Assembly: GCA_024760905.1 (NCBI GenBank)
Contig: CM045746.1
Span: forward strand, 12,747,966 to 12,811,965
Source: Plotosus lineatus
Taxonomy: Eukaryota; Chordata; Actinopteri; Siluriformes; Plotosidae
Direction of reading: 5' to 3'
DNA length: 64,000 nt
Part shown: positions 1 through 11,943 of the stretch, piece by piece
How positions within the stretch are numbered: position 1 is the stretch's first letter
Layout of the letters: every line of letters begins with the position of its first letter
Position numbers and translations under genes: made by a program
The notes under the pieces: model-generated
Database searches by the model: none
What the model saw: the letters and a program-made list of their open reading frames with translations, nothing else
What the model was told of the DNA's origin: nothing

Positions 1-601
<601 letters not shown>

Positions 602-602
602 A

Positions 603-985
603 CAGGTATCCCTCGCAACTTAGCGCTTCAATTCATGTGGCTTCAGTGCATTGCAGTTTTTAAAATAAATAAATAACTAAATATTCATCAAATTAAAAAA
701 TAAGGAAATTAAGGAAGAATAGGGGAAAAAGTTAAAGAAAATGCCATAAAAACAAGGCCAATTATGCAAAAAACCCTAAACCAACACAAAACAAAAACAA
801 CCCAAACTCTCCCAACAAAACTACTTACATTGTTGCATCTGTGTGTGCACGCGTGTGTGTGTCGTCTTCTTCTCATGCAATACCTTCTGTATGTGTGTGT
901 ATTTATATTTTATTTACCCATTACATTATTTTTGAATGCTTAATTGTTATTATAAGCATTTATAGCATTGTATATGTATTTATTG

Positions 986-1038
<53 letters not shown>

Positions 1039-1330
1039 GTATACGTCAGTCGGGGGGGGTGAGATCCGACTTTGTGGATTTCAATGGTCACGTGGGGATC
1101 TTGGTCCCAATTAAATGTTCCGCAGTTAATTGGGACCGAGATCCCCCCGCGACCATCGAATTTTTTTTTGCATAATTGGCATAATTGGCCTTGTTTGTGT
1201 GGGATTTTCCTGAACTTTTCCCCCGATTCTTAATTTCCTTATTTTTTAATTCGATGCATATTAAAAAAAAAAAAAAATGTGATGCACTGAAGCCACATGA
1301 ATTGAAGCGCGAAGTAGTGAGGGATCCCTG
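603..1330. mobile_element. Tigger-like MITE, head-to-head pair
   Basis: TA precedes CAGGTATCCCTCGC at the left and TA follows GAGGGATCCCTG at the right. The left part (603 to about 1115) runs forward through the family body. The right part (about 1118-1330) is the same family in reverse, so CCAATTAAATG and GCAGTTAATTGG meet near 1113-1133. An (AT)n tract lies at 989-1035. The TA duplication and the CAG...CTG ends suggest a pogo/Tigger-derived nonautonomous family. Confidence 0.75.
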
Positions 1331-3138
1331 TATTTTTATTTTATTTTTTGCAAAGTCTAGATTAGTAGATTGGACTCCAACTTGAATGCTTGACCATCTT
1401 GTGTATGTGTCTGTGATCTAGCAGGTGCCAACGTTCATCATAAAATGTCAGGACAGCAGACTTCCCTGAGATTGAACACAGACTGCTGATTAAGGTAAGA
1501 TGAGTTTACTCGTGAGTTCCTCAGAACAGTGAACTTGTTGTCATGTGCATGTGAGTGTGTTTGGGCTCCATCAAAAGCGTCTGATGAGAAAAAAAAAATG
1601 TAAATAATTAATCTCTTTTGTATTAATCATCACTGGACTCTTGGCACACTTTGAAAACATGAACATTTATGAAGCATGTGGCCACTGTTTCAGCAGCATA
1701 TGCTTCTGCATTAATAATGTATGCCAAGCCCGTGAGCAGCTTTATGCTTCTAGTCCTTTTCTGCACATTCCTGTGATGCATTTTATAACAACAGAGTCAG
1801 AGTCAGTTATTTACACTGAACTTTGTGGATGGGGTGGGGGGTATTTATTTATTTAATTAATTATGCCTATCCCGGGAACACTACGCTTAAGGTACGGGTA
1901 CCCCCTGGGTGGAATATAGGTTAACCTGTACACACAACGTTGCCTGCTCATCAAACTGTTGGCTTTTAGGAAGTGCAAGGAAACCAAAGAGCCCTGCGGG
2001 CATTGTAAAATACATTAGTTAGAACAGCATGTTAGTTACCTAAGCTTAGCTTTGACCTAAGGAACCTTGCGCTGCGAGGAGGCAACACTGTGCTGCAGTA
2101 CCCCACCCTCAATTTCTCCCTATTTCCTTCACCTGCTGTTTCCCGCCGAGGTCATTCATCAGCTCCCGTTTCAAAGGGTGAAAGATAATATATGTTCCCA
2201 TTGAGACATAGGAGGCTAACTGTTATCCGCCATCTTCCACATACATTTAGCAACAGACACAGTGTGATTGACAGGTGAGAGCGTAGCACCACTCAGAGAG
2301 CACCTCATCTCCTGGTTGTGGATTCTGTTGTGCAAAACATGAAGAAATCCAAAATTTTTCAGAATTTTTGCATAATTGAGAAGTTGTTAAAGGAATAAAT
2401 TTCGAAGGTGATGTATGAACAGTTTTCTTACGGTCCAAATGCCAGAGTGTGTGGACATCTTCGACTAGTTTCAACATGTCCAGGAACCTGTATAAAACAA
2501 TGATTGATTCAAAAAAGAGCAGCAGCGAAGAAAGAGGAAGTGAATGATCCAGTCAGGCAGAAGACGAACAACCGTGGGCGAATGAAAATTAGCACTGTTG
2601 GTGCAGGATATGTCCTCACAAGCCAAACCAAAATTGAGTGTCTGCTACTCCAGTTACTGAACTGCACTGTGCATTCCAAACTTGTTCTATTTTGCTTGTA
2701 TGAAATGAATTAAAAAGAAAAAAACAGCAAGACCAGAGATACCTCAGGGTTATAGAGAAACTGAACTGGATTAATGATGGATCATTTTGGTTTCCAGCAG
2801 TCAATATTCTATTTTTTAATGTTATTGATTTTTTTTTTTGGTCTATGATTGTCTTATTTTGACTTATAGCAAAGCAGCCAGACATGACCTACCGCCTGTT
2901 ATATTTTATACTGTGTGATGCAGACTCATTGGGTTGTAAAATACACAGACTGTGTGTTCGAGAATTAACAATGAGAAAGAAAAGAGAATTACAGAACCAT
3001 CCTAACTCAGTAAAATCCATTAAATTGTCCTAAAGCGATGTGCCAGGTTCTGTAATTCCATTTCTTAGTATTTTAAGCAAAACAATGGCTTCCATTGCTT
3101 ACATGAATTAGTGTGTACAGCTTCCACCTATTTACATC
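1331..3138. other. noncoding sequence, no gene recognised
   Basis: Mostly unique-looking sequence. Short open frames at 2247-2477 (-) and 2504-2713 (+) resemble no family I know. The stretch near 1866-1930 has the look of an old dispersed repeat but cannot be classified. Confidence 0.4.
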
Positions 3139-3140
3139 TA

Positions 3141-4770
3141 CAGGGATCCCTCACTTAACTACCGCAGTTAATTGGGACCGAGATCCCCACACGACCGATG
3201 AATTCCGTGAAGTAGGATCAACCCCTCTGACTGACGTATATGTACATGTATATAATATCAATAAATACATGTTCAATGGTATAAATGCTGATAATAACAA
3301 TTAAACATTCAAAAATAATGCATAAGATGTAAATAAAATATAAATATACACACACATACAGACTCGTGCACGCATACACAAATGTGCACCTCAAATATAA
3401 ATGTAAATAGTTTTGATGGGGGCTTTGGGTTGTTTTTTGTTTTTGTTTGTTTGGGGTTTTTTTTTTGCATAATTGGCCTTGCTTTTGCGGAATTTTCCTT
3501 AACTTTTTCCCCCTTCTTCTTTTCCTTTCGGCTTTTCCCTTCAGGGGTTGCCACAGAAAATCATCTGCCTCCATCTCACCCTATCCTCTGCATCTTTTAC
3601 TCTTACTCCAACTACCTTCATGCCCTTCTTCACCACATCCATAAATCTTTTCTTTGGTCTTCCTCTAGGCCTTTTGCCTGGTAGTTCCAACCTCAGCAAC
3701 CTACTACCAATATACTCACTATCCTGCCCCTTACATGTCCAAACCATCTCAATCTAGCCTCTCTGACTTTGTCTCCAAAACCTCTTACATGCGCTGTCCC
3801 TCTGATGTACTCATTACTGATCCTATCCATCCTCGTTACTCCCAAAGAGAACCTCAACATTTCCATCTCTGCTACCTCCGGCTCTGCCTCCTGTCTTTTC
3901 CCCAGTGCCACTGTTTCTAAACCATACAACATCATTGGCCTCAACACCGTCTTGTACACTTTTCCTTTCATTCTTGCTGATACCTTCCTATCACACATCA
4001 CACAGGACACTTTTCTTCAACCATTCCAACCTGCCTGCACACGCTTCTTCACCTCTTTTCCACACTCTCCATTGCTCTGGATTGTTGAGGCTAAGCACTT
4101 AAAATCCTCCACCTTCTTTCTCTCTGCTCCCTGTAACCTCACCGTTCCTCTTGGGTCCTTGTCATTCACACACATGTATTCTGTCTTACTGAGGATAACC
4201 TTCATTCCCCTCCTTTCCAGGGCATCCCTCCACCTCTCTAGATTTTCTAGACAAAGTCATCTGCAAACATCATAGTCCATGGAGATTCTTGTCTAACCTC
4301 ATCTGTCAGTCTGTCCATCACCATAGCAAACAAGAAGAGGCTCAGAGCTGACCCTTGATGCAGTCCCACCTCCACCTTGAACTCTTCTGTCACACCGACA
4401 GCAAACCTCACCACTGTCTTACATCTCTCATACATGTCCTGCACCATTCTAACATACTTCTCTGCCATTCCAGACTTCCTCATACAATACCACAGTTCCT
4501 CTCTCGGCATCCTGTCATATGCTTTCTCCAGATCTATAAAGGCACAATGCAGCTCCCTCTGGCCTTCTCTGTACTTCTCTATTAACATCCTCAAATCAAA
4601 CACTACATCTGTGGTGCCCTTTCTTGGCATGAAACCAAACCATTGTTCCCTTAACTTTTTCCCCTATTCTTCCTTAATTTCCTTATTTTTTAATTTGATG
4701 AATATTTAAAAAAACCACACAATACACTTAAGCCGCATTAATTGAAAGGCGAAGTAGCGAGGGATCACTG
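3141..4770 (-). mobile_element. Tigger-like MITE interrupted by an RTE LINE
   Basis: The MITE runs from CAGGGATCCCTCAC (TA before it) to GCGAGGGATCACTG (TA after it), inverted relative to the copy at 61641. About 490 nt of MITE surround the insertion at 3513-4649. Confidence 0.88.
3513..4649 (-). mobile_element. 5-prime truncated RTE-type LINE with 15-bp target duplication
   Basis: On the minus strand this reads as a reverse transcriptase: LHCAFIDLEKAYDRMPREE, then VGLHQGSALSLFLFAMVMDR with catalytic FADD, followed by LYGLETVALGKRQEAEPEVA, RWFGHVRGR and the C-terminal RVRWRQMI. The 3-prime end is AAAGGAAAAGAAGAAG. A perfect 15-bp duplication CTTAACTTTTTCCCC flanks it at 3498-3512 and 4650-4664. 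The 5-prime half, including the endonuclease, is missing and the frame is broken, so the copy is dead. Long plus-strand open frames here are antisense shadows. Confidence 0.9.
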
Positions 4771-4771
4771 T

Positions 4772-5209
4772 ATTTATAATCTTGCTCATCACTTGTAGTT
4801 GACTGAAATCATTAATTAAAATGGTATGTATTATACCATGACCTTTGATTATATATGAACTAATAGCTCGTGAAATGTTAGTGAAGCAGGCTGTCAGCCA
4901 TATCTGATCAGATTAGAATATTTTCTTGTAAACACCATAAAGGTTAGGTTGCTATGTTTTCACAGCCTGTCTGCTGCCATACCTTTTGTTAATACTCTAG
5001 CAGTTCTTTATGGATTTATTTTATATTTATGTTGAATGGTCCTTATGGCACGGCCTACAACCCTATAGAGACTGGGGAGACCTTTTTTTTGTCAAGAACA
5101 CAGAGGTCAATTCAACAAAAAAGTCCATTAACATTCTAGAGGGTGCAGTTGAATGCATTTTTAGTTCTTTCCACTGTATTGTAAGAAATTTTATTAGCTT
5201 TGTCAAGGG
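4772..5209. other. noncoding sequence, nothing recognised
   Basis: AT-rich sequence without a supported gene or clear repeat. Confidence 0.4.
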
Positions 5210-5535
5210 TGGCATGGTGGGGTAGTGGTTAGCACGTCCTCTTCACAGCAAAGATTCCATGGTTCAAGACCCGTGCTTGTTGAAGGAGTTTTTTTTTATG
5301 TAGTTTGCACAATCTCCCTGTGCTTGAGTCGGTTTCCTCTCAAAGTCAAAAGACATGTACATAAGGCAAATTCACAGTTTAAAATTTCCCGAGGTTTAAG
5401 TGTGAGTCTCTGTCTTTGTGTGTTAGCCTTGTGATGGACTGGCGAGCTGTTCAGAATGTACTGTACCTTTGCCCACTGTTCGTTCAAATGGGCTCCAGCC
5501 TCCTTGTAGGCTCAAGCAGTACAGAAAAAGAAAGG
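5210..5535 (+). mobile_element. tRNA-derived SINE, type C
   Basis: The head GGGTGGCATGGTGGGGTAGT and a box-B-like GGTTCAAGACCC are followed by the cacaatctccctgtgcttga body. The tail region reads gatggactggcgagctgttc and ends in gctcaagcagtacagaaa. The layout resembles mermaid/DANA-type fish SINEs. The tail is shared with type B copies elsewhere in the window. Confidence 0.7.
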
Positions 5536-5879
5536 AAGAAATTAATTTATTTATTTTTCATTCATTTGCTTAACAGTTTTTTTCTTTTGAGTGTTACATG
5601 TCTCTGAGAGTTTTTCTCAGCTGACTCTGGGTGAAGGTGAGGCACATCCTGAACAGGTCACTGGCTAATAGCACTGTGTGGATAATTGTGTATGTTTTGG
5701 TCTGTTTAGCCAACTCATTTGGAAATTGAAAAAACTGAACTCTGTTGACATGTTTTTGTACATGCTACAAGAAACACAAGAAAAACAACCTAGAACAAAA
5801 TTGAAATGTTTTTTTTTTTTTTTTCAAAATTGTTTGAAGCATTATCAAGGCTGAAAAATATTTTTTAATCCTGATAATG
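5536..5879. other. noncoding sequence, nothing recognised
   Basis: AT-rich with a short poly(T); no gene or recognised repeat. Confidence 0.35.
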
Positions 5880-6128
5880 GACCAACCCCAGTGCAGCTAA
5901 CTGGGTTATCAAAGGCCGGCCATGTCTCTCACTGTCTATGGTGAGAGGCATGTAAAAGAACCATTGCTGACTTTTGTCAACAGAAGGCTGCATAGTTTCT
6001 GCCCTGTGATGGTCTGGCAAGTTGTTCAGGGTATACTTTGCCCTCGCCAGAGTTGGCTGAGATGGGCACCAGCCTCCCTGCGACCGTAATTAGGATTAAG
6101 CAGTTCAGAAAGTGAATGAATGAATGAT
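5880..6128 (+). mobile_element. chimeric SINE, type B (5-prime truncated)
   Basis: It starts in the type A body (cagtgcagctaactgggtta) but ends with the tail of type C (gatggtctggcaagttgttc through ggattaagcagttcagaaag and GAATGAATGAATG). The tRNA head is missing. Confidence 0.75.
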
Positions 6129-6176
6129 AGTGGACCAATCAGATCATGCCCTTTCTGTGTAGTATATAATGTTATA

Positions 6177-6434
6177 TCTTCTTTTAGTTTTGGCTTTTTC
6201 CCTTTTCTCAGGAGTCGCCACAGCAAATCATCTGATTCGCACATTTGATTTTGGAAAAGGTTTTTACGTTGGATGCCCTTCCTGACACAACTCTTTTAGC
6301 AAGGGGCGGAAACATGCTGATGGCTTTGCAGCTACTCTTTACGAAAGTCAGAAATGGTTCTTTTACATGAACCTCTCACCATAGACAGTGAGAGACATGG
6401 CCGGCCTTTGATAACCCAGTTAGCTGCACTGGGG
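6177..6434 (-). mobile_element. SINE type A, head truncated
   Basis: Reverse copy beginning with the RTE-like tail (cttcttttagttttggcttt, then gagtcgccacagcaaatcat) and running through ggatgcccttcctgacacaa to the cagttagctgcactgggg body end. It lies about 50 nt from, and in inverted orientation to, the SINE at 5880-6128. Confidence 0.8.
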
Positions 6435-6553
6435 AGTATATGATGTTACATAATGACTATTATTCAATATACAGTATGTGGCTTCAAATATATTCATTCA
6501 TTCATTCTTTTTCTCTTACTCACACGCTTGAAATATATAGTATTGGTAATCAT

Positions 6554-6584
6554 GTGTGTGTGTGTGTGTGTGTGTGCGTGTGTG

Positions 6585-6637
<53 letters not shown>
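6554..6637. repeat. (GT)n then (TA)n microsatellite
   Basis: About 34 nt of GT with interruptions followed by about 45 nt of TA. Open frames across it are artefacts. Confidence 0.95.
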
Positions 6638-6639
<2 letters not shown>

Positions 6640-6698
6640 TCTTTTCCTTTCGGGTTTTCCCTTCAGAGGTCGCCACAGCGAATCCTCTGCCTCCATCA
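6638..6698 (-). mobile_element. 60-bp RTE LINE 3-prime end
   Basis: The 60 nt from cttcttttcctttcgggttt to ctctgcctccatc match the 3-prime terminus of the RTE element at 3513 (extreme C-terminus plus tail). The piece lies between TA-repeat sequence on both sides, so it looks like a very short 5-prime truncated insertion. Confidence 0.75.
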
Positions 6699-7320
6699 TA
6701 TATATGTATTATCCATAACTCATATCTTACTTAACTTGATGTAAGAGAAGATGTGAGACAAGTTTTTATTGTACACAATCATTCTGCTTGTATAAAAGGA
6801 AACCAGCTCTTTGGTATTAACTACCGCAGTGGTCTCTTGGCACGCTGTAAGAATGCACACGTCCAGGTTGCACATTTCTGCACCAGGTGGCCAAGGCTTC
6901 ACTGCCATATGGTTCTGCTTCAATAATGACATTTCACAGAAGTCATTTTGAGCCTCCAATGTATGCACTTTTTCTTGTACTCTGTAAAATGAGAAAAAGA
7001 GTGCTATTTACATTCAACTTTGTGATTGTGAGGCATATATTGTGTTTTCTTGTGTATGGCTCTCAACGCTTTCCTGTAGAAATGCCATGATAAATTTGTG
7101 CTTGGATTTTTTTTTTGCAATATAACACTATATACCTTTATGGCAATTGTGGTGGAGCATTTCATTTCTACATAAATATTAATATGAATTTGTCATTTTC
7201 TCAACAACTGTTTGGACATGAAAATGAAAAATAACCGATGGAGGGAATAGAATAGAAGCAATATTAAGTTCGAAAATAAACAAACAATACTTAGGATTCA
7301 GGAATCTGCTCCATGTGACG
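6699..7320. other. noncoding sequence, nothing recognised
   Basis: Unique-looking; no gene supported. Confidence 0.4.
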
Positions 7321-7690
7321 GTATTTTCAAATAAATCTGGCACAGTGAAGTAATAGTTCGCACAGCCACGTCACATCAAGAAAGTCCTGGGTTTGAGTCC
7401 TGGGCGTAAGCATTTCTGTGTGGAGTTTGCACTTTTTCCCTTGTGCCTGTGTAGGCTTCCTCCAGGTACTCCAGTTTTTTCTACAATGCAAATAAGCACA
7501 CATTAAGCTAATTGTGTTTTCATGTGAATCTGAATGATTGGGTTTGTTGGCACTACGATGGCCTGGCGAGCTGAACAGGATGTATTCCACTTTCACTCCA
7601 TCTTGGTTGAGATAGGCTCCAGCCTCCTCACGACCATAATGGGATTTTGTGGTTTCGGCAAATGGATGAGTGAGTGACAGGAATAGGTGT
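7321..7690 (+). mobile_element. tRNA-derived SINE, type C
   Basis: Box-B-like GGGTTTGAGTCCTGGG is followed by tgtgtggagtttgcac, the aagctaattg body and the tail gatggcctggcgagctgaac. It ends in aaatggatgagtgagtga, an L2-like terminus. Confidence 0.72.
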
Positions 7691-8260
7691 GCATTACAGC
7701 GAATCACAGGTGAGGACATTGTTGGACATGATATGGGTCCATTGCTGCTGACTGGAAATGCCTCTTCATGTCCATGGAACTAGTTTTGAAACAAACTGCA
7801 CCTTGTCACATGGCACATTATAATGCGAAAAGTGGACAGTGTAAGAAATTGTGGACATTAAATGGACATATGTTAATACTGACAATGCTCAGGCTGTGGG
7901 ATTGAGAGGTTTCAAAAGTGGTTTACAGCAGTGGTATATTCAATGACAGTGACTTTAAAGCACTTCTGTAAGTCACGCTGGATAAGAGCATCTGCTAAAC
8001 GCTGTAAATGCAAATGGTCACGATCCCTGTTCCTGAACATCTACATTACTTCAAGTTTTTATCCCCAACTAAAATCTAACACACTGCTTTTAACTGATCA
8101 AGAACTTGAGACAAGGATTATATGGTCAGTTGAGCATGATTAGAATTAGAGTGGAGGGAGATAGATTTTCAGGAACAGGGTTAGTCTGAAATGATGATCA
8201 GCAAAAAGCAGACCGAGGCTCGGACACCTATCAATAGAGACATCTTTTGCAGTTTTTATG

Positions 8261-8263
<3 letters not shown>
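7691..8263. other. noncoding sequence, nothing recognised
   Basis: No supported gene. A short stretch near 7960-8020 (cacttctgtaagtcacgctg gataagagc) resembles a dispersed fish repeat seen at 15740. Confidence 0.35.
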
Positions 8264-8324
<61 letters not shown>

Positions 8325-8330
8325 ATGTAT
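8264..8330. repeat. (AT)n microsatellite
   Basis: About 53 nt of AT then a GTAT-rich extension directly before a MITE copy. Confidence 0.95.
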
Positions 8331-8348
8331 GTATATTGTATGTATATA

Positions 8349-9256
8349 CAGTGATCCCTCGCTACTTCGTGCTTCAGTTTCTGCGGCTTCAGTGCATCAC
8401 AGGTTTTTCAAAAATATTCATTAAAAATTTTTAAAAATAAGGAAATTAAGGAAAAATAGGCGAGAAAGTTAATGAAAATGCTGCAAAACAAGGACAGTTA
8501 TACAAAAACCCCAAACAAACAAAAACAAAAAGAAGACCCAAAATCTCCCAATAAAACTACTTACATTTTTATGTGAGGTGTGCGCCTGAGTGTGTGCACA
8601 CGTGTCAATGTGTGTACGTATTTATATTTTATTTACATCTTATGTGAAGGAAATCCGATGTTATTATTTTTCAATAACAGTACATCTAAAGATGGTTTAT
8701 TTCTCCAGTTCCATTGGAAATTGCTCATTTTTAAATGATCAAGTTTCAACGTATTAACGAAAGGCATGCTGTGCCTTTAACATCTTTAACATCTACAAAA
8801 CAACTAACTTCACATCCACAAGTCAAGTTAGGTTATGTTATCACTTATGTGGGGCCGTTGGTGTAGTGGTCAGGGTACTGGGCTCACGATCGGGAGGTTG
8901 TGTGTTCAAATCCCAGTTAGACCCCCACTGTGCTAAGACTCCCGGGCAAAGCCTTAACCACAAGTGTGCATCTGTTCACCCAGTAGTATAAATGGGTTCC
9001 AGTAAAAATATACTGGGAGGGTGACCTGCGATGGACTTGCGTCCCATCCAGGGGGAAATGTACTCCTAGTCGTGTCACGCTATGGAAACTGGGTTACAAA
9101 CATCAGTTCATTTTCTGTAACCGCTTAATTCTAATTAGGGTCGCGGGGAGGCTGGCGCCCATCCCAGCCAACTTCGGGCAAGGGCAGAGTACACCCTGGA
9201 CAGCTCGCCAGGCCATCGCAGGGTTACAAACATTAACCGTGGAAAGTGAGGGACCA
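8349..9256 (+). mobile_element. Tigger-like MITE, disrupted copy
   Basis: The left end, CAGTGATCCCTCGCTACTTC after TA, runs to about 8644 (atttatattttatttacatc). A right-end relic, ccgtggaaagtgagggacc, sits at about 9236-9254 before ATA. The 0.6 kb between holds other repeats. That both ends belong to one copy is inferred. Confidence 0.6.
8851..9110 (+). mobile_element. tRNA-derived SINE, type D
   Basis: The head GGGGCCGTTGGTGTAGTGGT with box B GTTCAAATCCC resembles a tRNA but is followed by a SINE body (tgtgctaagactcccgggca, cctgcgatggacttgcgtcc). It is not a functional tRNA gene. A reverse piece of the type B/C tail follows at 9112-9232. Confidence 0.7.
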
Positions 9257-9260
9257 TAAA

Positions 9261-10996
9261 CAGTAGGCCCTCAACATTCGCGGGGGTTCGGTTCCGAGCC
9301 CTCCCGCGAATCGAGATAATCCGAGAGTTCTGTACCTGGAAGTAAAACCCCCCTTTTTCACATCACATGCGTGAATGAGCAGCCGGAAGTAAAATACTAT
9401 GTATCTATTACATGCGCTAAAATATGCTTCTTAAACACATTCTATAGACAGTTTTACTCATTAATACAGTATTAATGTAGTAAAATATAGTAATGATTAA
9501 GAAAAACTTTTCAATTTTTACTCTTATTTTTATTGATGATAAAATATAAACATTATACAGCATATACTCTTGTAAAGCACTTGTTTTAAAGTCTTTTTCA
9601 ATTATTATTCCAGTACAGTACCCAAGTTAATTCTGAGAATGTTTATGTGTGAGATTTTATGTTCTGTAGCATGTTTAACAAATGATACCAAAAGGATAAA
9701 CTTTATTTCGCTTCATGTCCTTTTACATTGAACTTGGAGTGACGTCTCCAAGATGGCGCTGCCTAGAGGTCGACGTCGCGGAGTTCTTAGAGTCAAATTG
9801 TTTCTTTGTTCGTTTTAATTTGTTTTATTTGTTTGTTCATGTTTTGTACTATGCTCGTCTATCATTGGTCGATCCGACTACAGCTATGAGCAGCTTCAGC
9901 TTCGCAACAACTAAGCATGCAACAACTTCTATCTTGAGCTTATATGCTATGGGAGCTCAATGCTAACCGCACCCCAGCTAAGCCCAGGCGGAGATCTCAG
10001 AGGCTTGGTTAGCACTTCCGGCCATACTACTTGAAAATGTTCAGTCTCTGCGAAACAAGATGGACGAGCTTCATGCTCAGATTGCAGCGTAGAGGGATCT
10101 ACAGGACTGTGTTTCTGTGAAACATGGTTCGAGGAGAGTACACCCGATGAAGCGATTACTCCAGCCAGCTACACGGCCTTCATCACCTGCAATCCCAAGC
10201 GCCGGAGCCGTCGTTCGGCCCCTTCCCGCCTGGGCTTCTTGTCAGCTGGGGTGCGGCTTGCATTGAGCTGCCTACTATAGCATATTAGCTTTGCTAGCCG
10301 CATCCCGGCTAACAAGCCCAGTTGAGCGTGCTTAGTTATACACGCCCGAAGATACTCCGATCTTATAGCTGTAGTAGAGTCGACCGGTTGTAGACGAGCA
10401 TAGTGCAAAACATGAACAAACAAAACAACAAATAAAACAAATTAAAATGAACAAAGAAACAATTTGACTCTGAGAACTCCACGACATCGCCCTCTGGGCA
10501 GCGCCATCTTGGAGACGTCACTCCAAATTCAATGTAAAAGGACATGAAGAGTACTGTAATAAAGTTTATTTTTTGGTATCATTTATTAAACATGCTACAG
10601 AACATAAAATCTCACGCATAAACATGAACTTAGGTGCTGTACTGGAATAATAATTGAAAAATATTTGAATACAACAGTTCAGAGAAAACCGTCGTTTCTC
10701 AGGAGAAAGTCTTATTTCTTCAGAAGAGACATCCAGCGTTTTCTATCGCTTAGCCAGAGAAGACGCACTGCGTTTGAGTGGTATCATAGAGCTTAACTGG
10801 TAATTAAAACACACACAAAAAAGAGGCTCATTGAAAACTTGTGCGTGAATGAGGAAAACGGGGCGGGACATGAGCTCAACCAATCAGGAGAAAGGAGGAC
10901 AGCCATTGGCTGAATTTGAATCACGTGCTGGTTGCTCAGCAGTCAGCCAATACTCAAACCGTGGGTGCAAAACCGCGAATAGTCAAGGACCTACTG
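9261..10996. mobile_element. Tigger-like foldback element with captured LINE 5-prime ends
   Basis: The ends are CAGTAGGCCCTCAACATTCG and CGAATAGTCAAGGACCTACT(G), inverted relative to each other, with TA following on the right. Inside, 9590-9900 and 10345-10660 form long inverted arms. Each arm carries the start of a non-LTR retrotransposon (AAGATGGCGCTGCC, the hydrophobic FVHVL region). The left one continues into an endonuclease start (LLENVQSLRNKMDEL, CETWFEESTPDEAITPASYT). No intact transposase is present. Confidence 0.72.
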
Positions 10997-10998
10997 TA

Positions 10999-11943
10999 TA
11001 TAAATAAACATTTTGATGTTATGGATTTGTATGAGTGCTTATTTATGTATTACCTCGCTGCTACATGATTGGCTGACTGATTATGACATGGATGTTTTGG
11101 TGTACAATCATTGGCTGACATTGCATTTTGACACTGGAGGTATTTCGTGTCAAACTTTTTGTCACCTTGTAGTTTTTGCAGGTGGTGGTGATGGTGGTAT
11201 TGATGTGGTAGTTGGCACCAAAGGTCTTAATCCGCAGTTAGCGATAAGATTCACATGAAACTCGGTGGACTTGTTCTTGTGTACAATAACTCGAATAGCT
11301 TGTGTATAATAGCTAGAATCCTATTGAGCCCAATTTTGGATCTCTGAGCCGTAAAGAAAATTGTAATATCATAAAAGAAAAAAATAGGGCATAGGGGTCC
11401 AGATGGTCCCACTAAAAGGACCATTTCATAAAATGCCAATATAGAACAAGCAAGTTCAAAAGCCCCAGCTTCTGCCAAGTAAACCTAATATACAGTTTTG
11501 TATCCATCACCTTGAAATGTAAGTCAAGGTCAGTCACACTCAAACTCATCCTAGCACTCATAGTAGTGAGCCAGTGTAACAAGTTTGAAGCCTCAGCTTC
11601 AGCATACAGCAAGTAAATGCCTGGAAAATAAAGTGTGATGGTCGGAACTCATTCCTCTAGCTCCTGGGACACGTTGTGGGCGACAGCTGAAAAGTCTAAC
11701 TTATTCATGGTGCGTGGACAGAATTGAACTAAATTTGGCAACATTATATTTCGTGACATTATGAACAATCGTGCAGTTTTGAAATTTGTGCGACCCGAAT
11801 GAAGAGTCATTACATCACGGTCATATTATTGTATTTCTCCACACAAACCTTTGTCAGTTTTTTCTTCTTGACCTCGTGAACAAGTCTCTGGAGCCAGATT
11901 TTTGATTCTCAAACCAGAAACAGAATTATCAGCATTACCAGTA
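10999..11943. other. noncoding sequence, nothing recognised
   Basis: No gene supported. Short open frames at 11013-11258 (+), 11251-11478 (-) and 11412-11612 (-) have no family signature. Confidence 0.4.

Noticed and set aside
2247..2713. Short open frames that might form a gene
   Set aside because: No domain, no splice support and no family resemblance; kept only as unclassified sequence.
3769..4275. 168-codon plus-strand open frame
   Set aside because: It is the antisense of the RTE reverse transcriptase; the minus-strand reading matches the family.
8851..8925. tRNA-like sequence with A and B boxes (also at 22169 and on the minus strand at 36580-36649)
   Set aside because: They are SINE heads: followed by shared SINE bodies, several copies, and no clean cloverleaf with a matched acceptor stem.
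10169..10545. Repeated small ORFs MSFYIE... and MFVHVLHYARL... (also at 9715 and 23168-23700)
   Set aside because: They are frames through the inverted LINE 5-prime arms of the foldback element, not independent genes.
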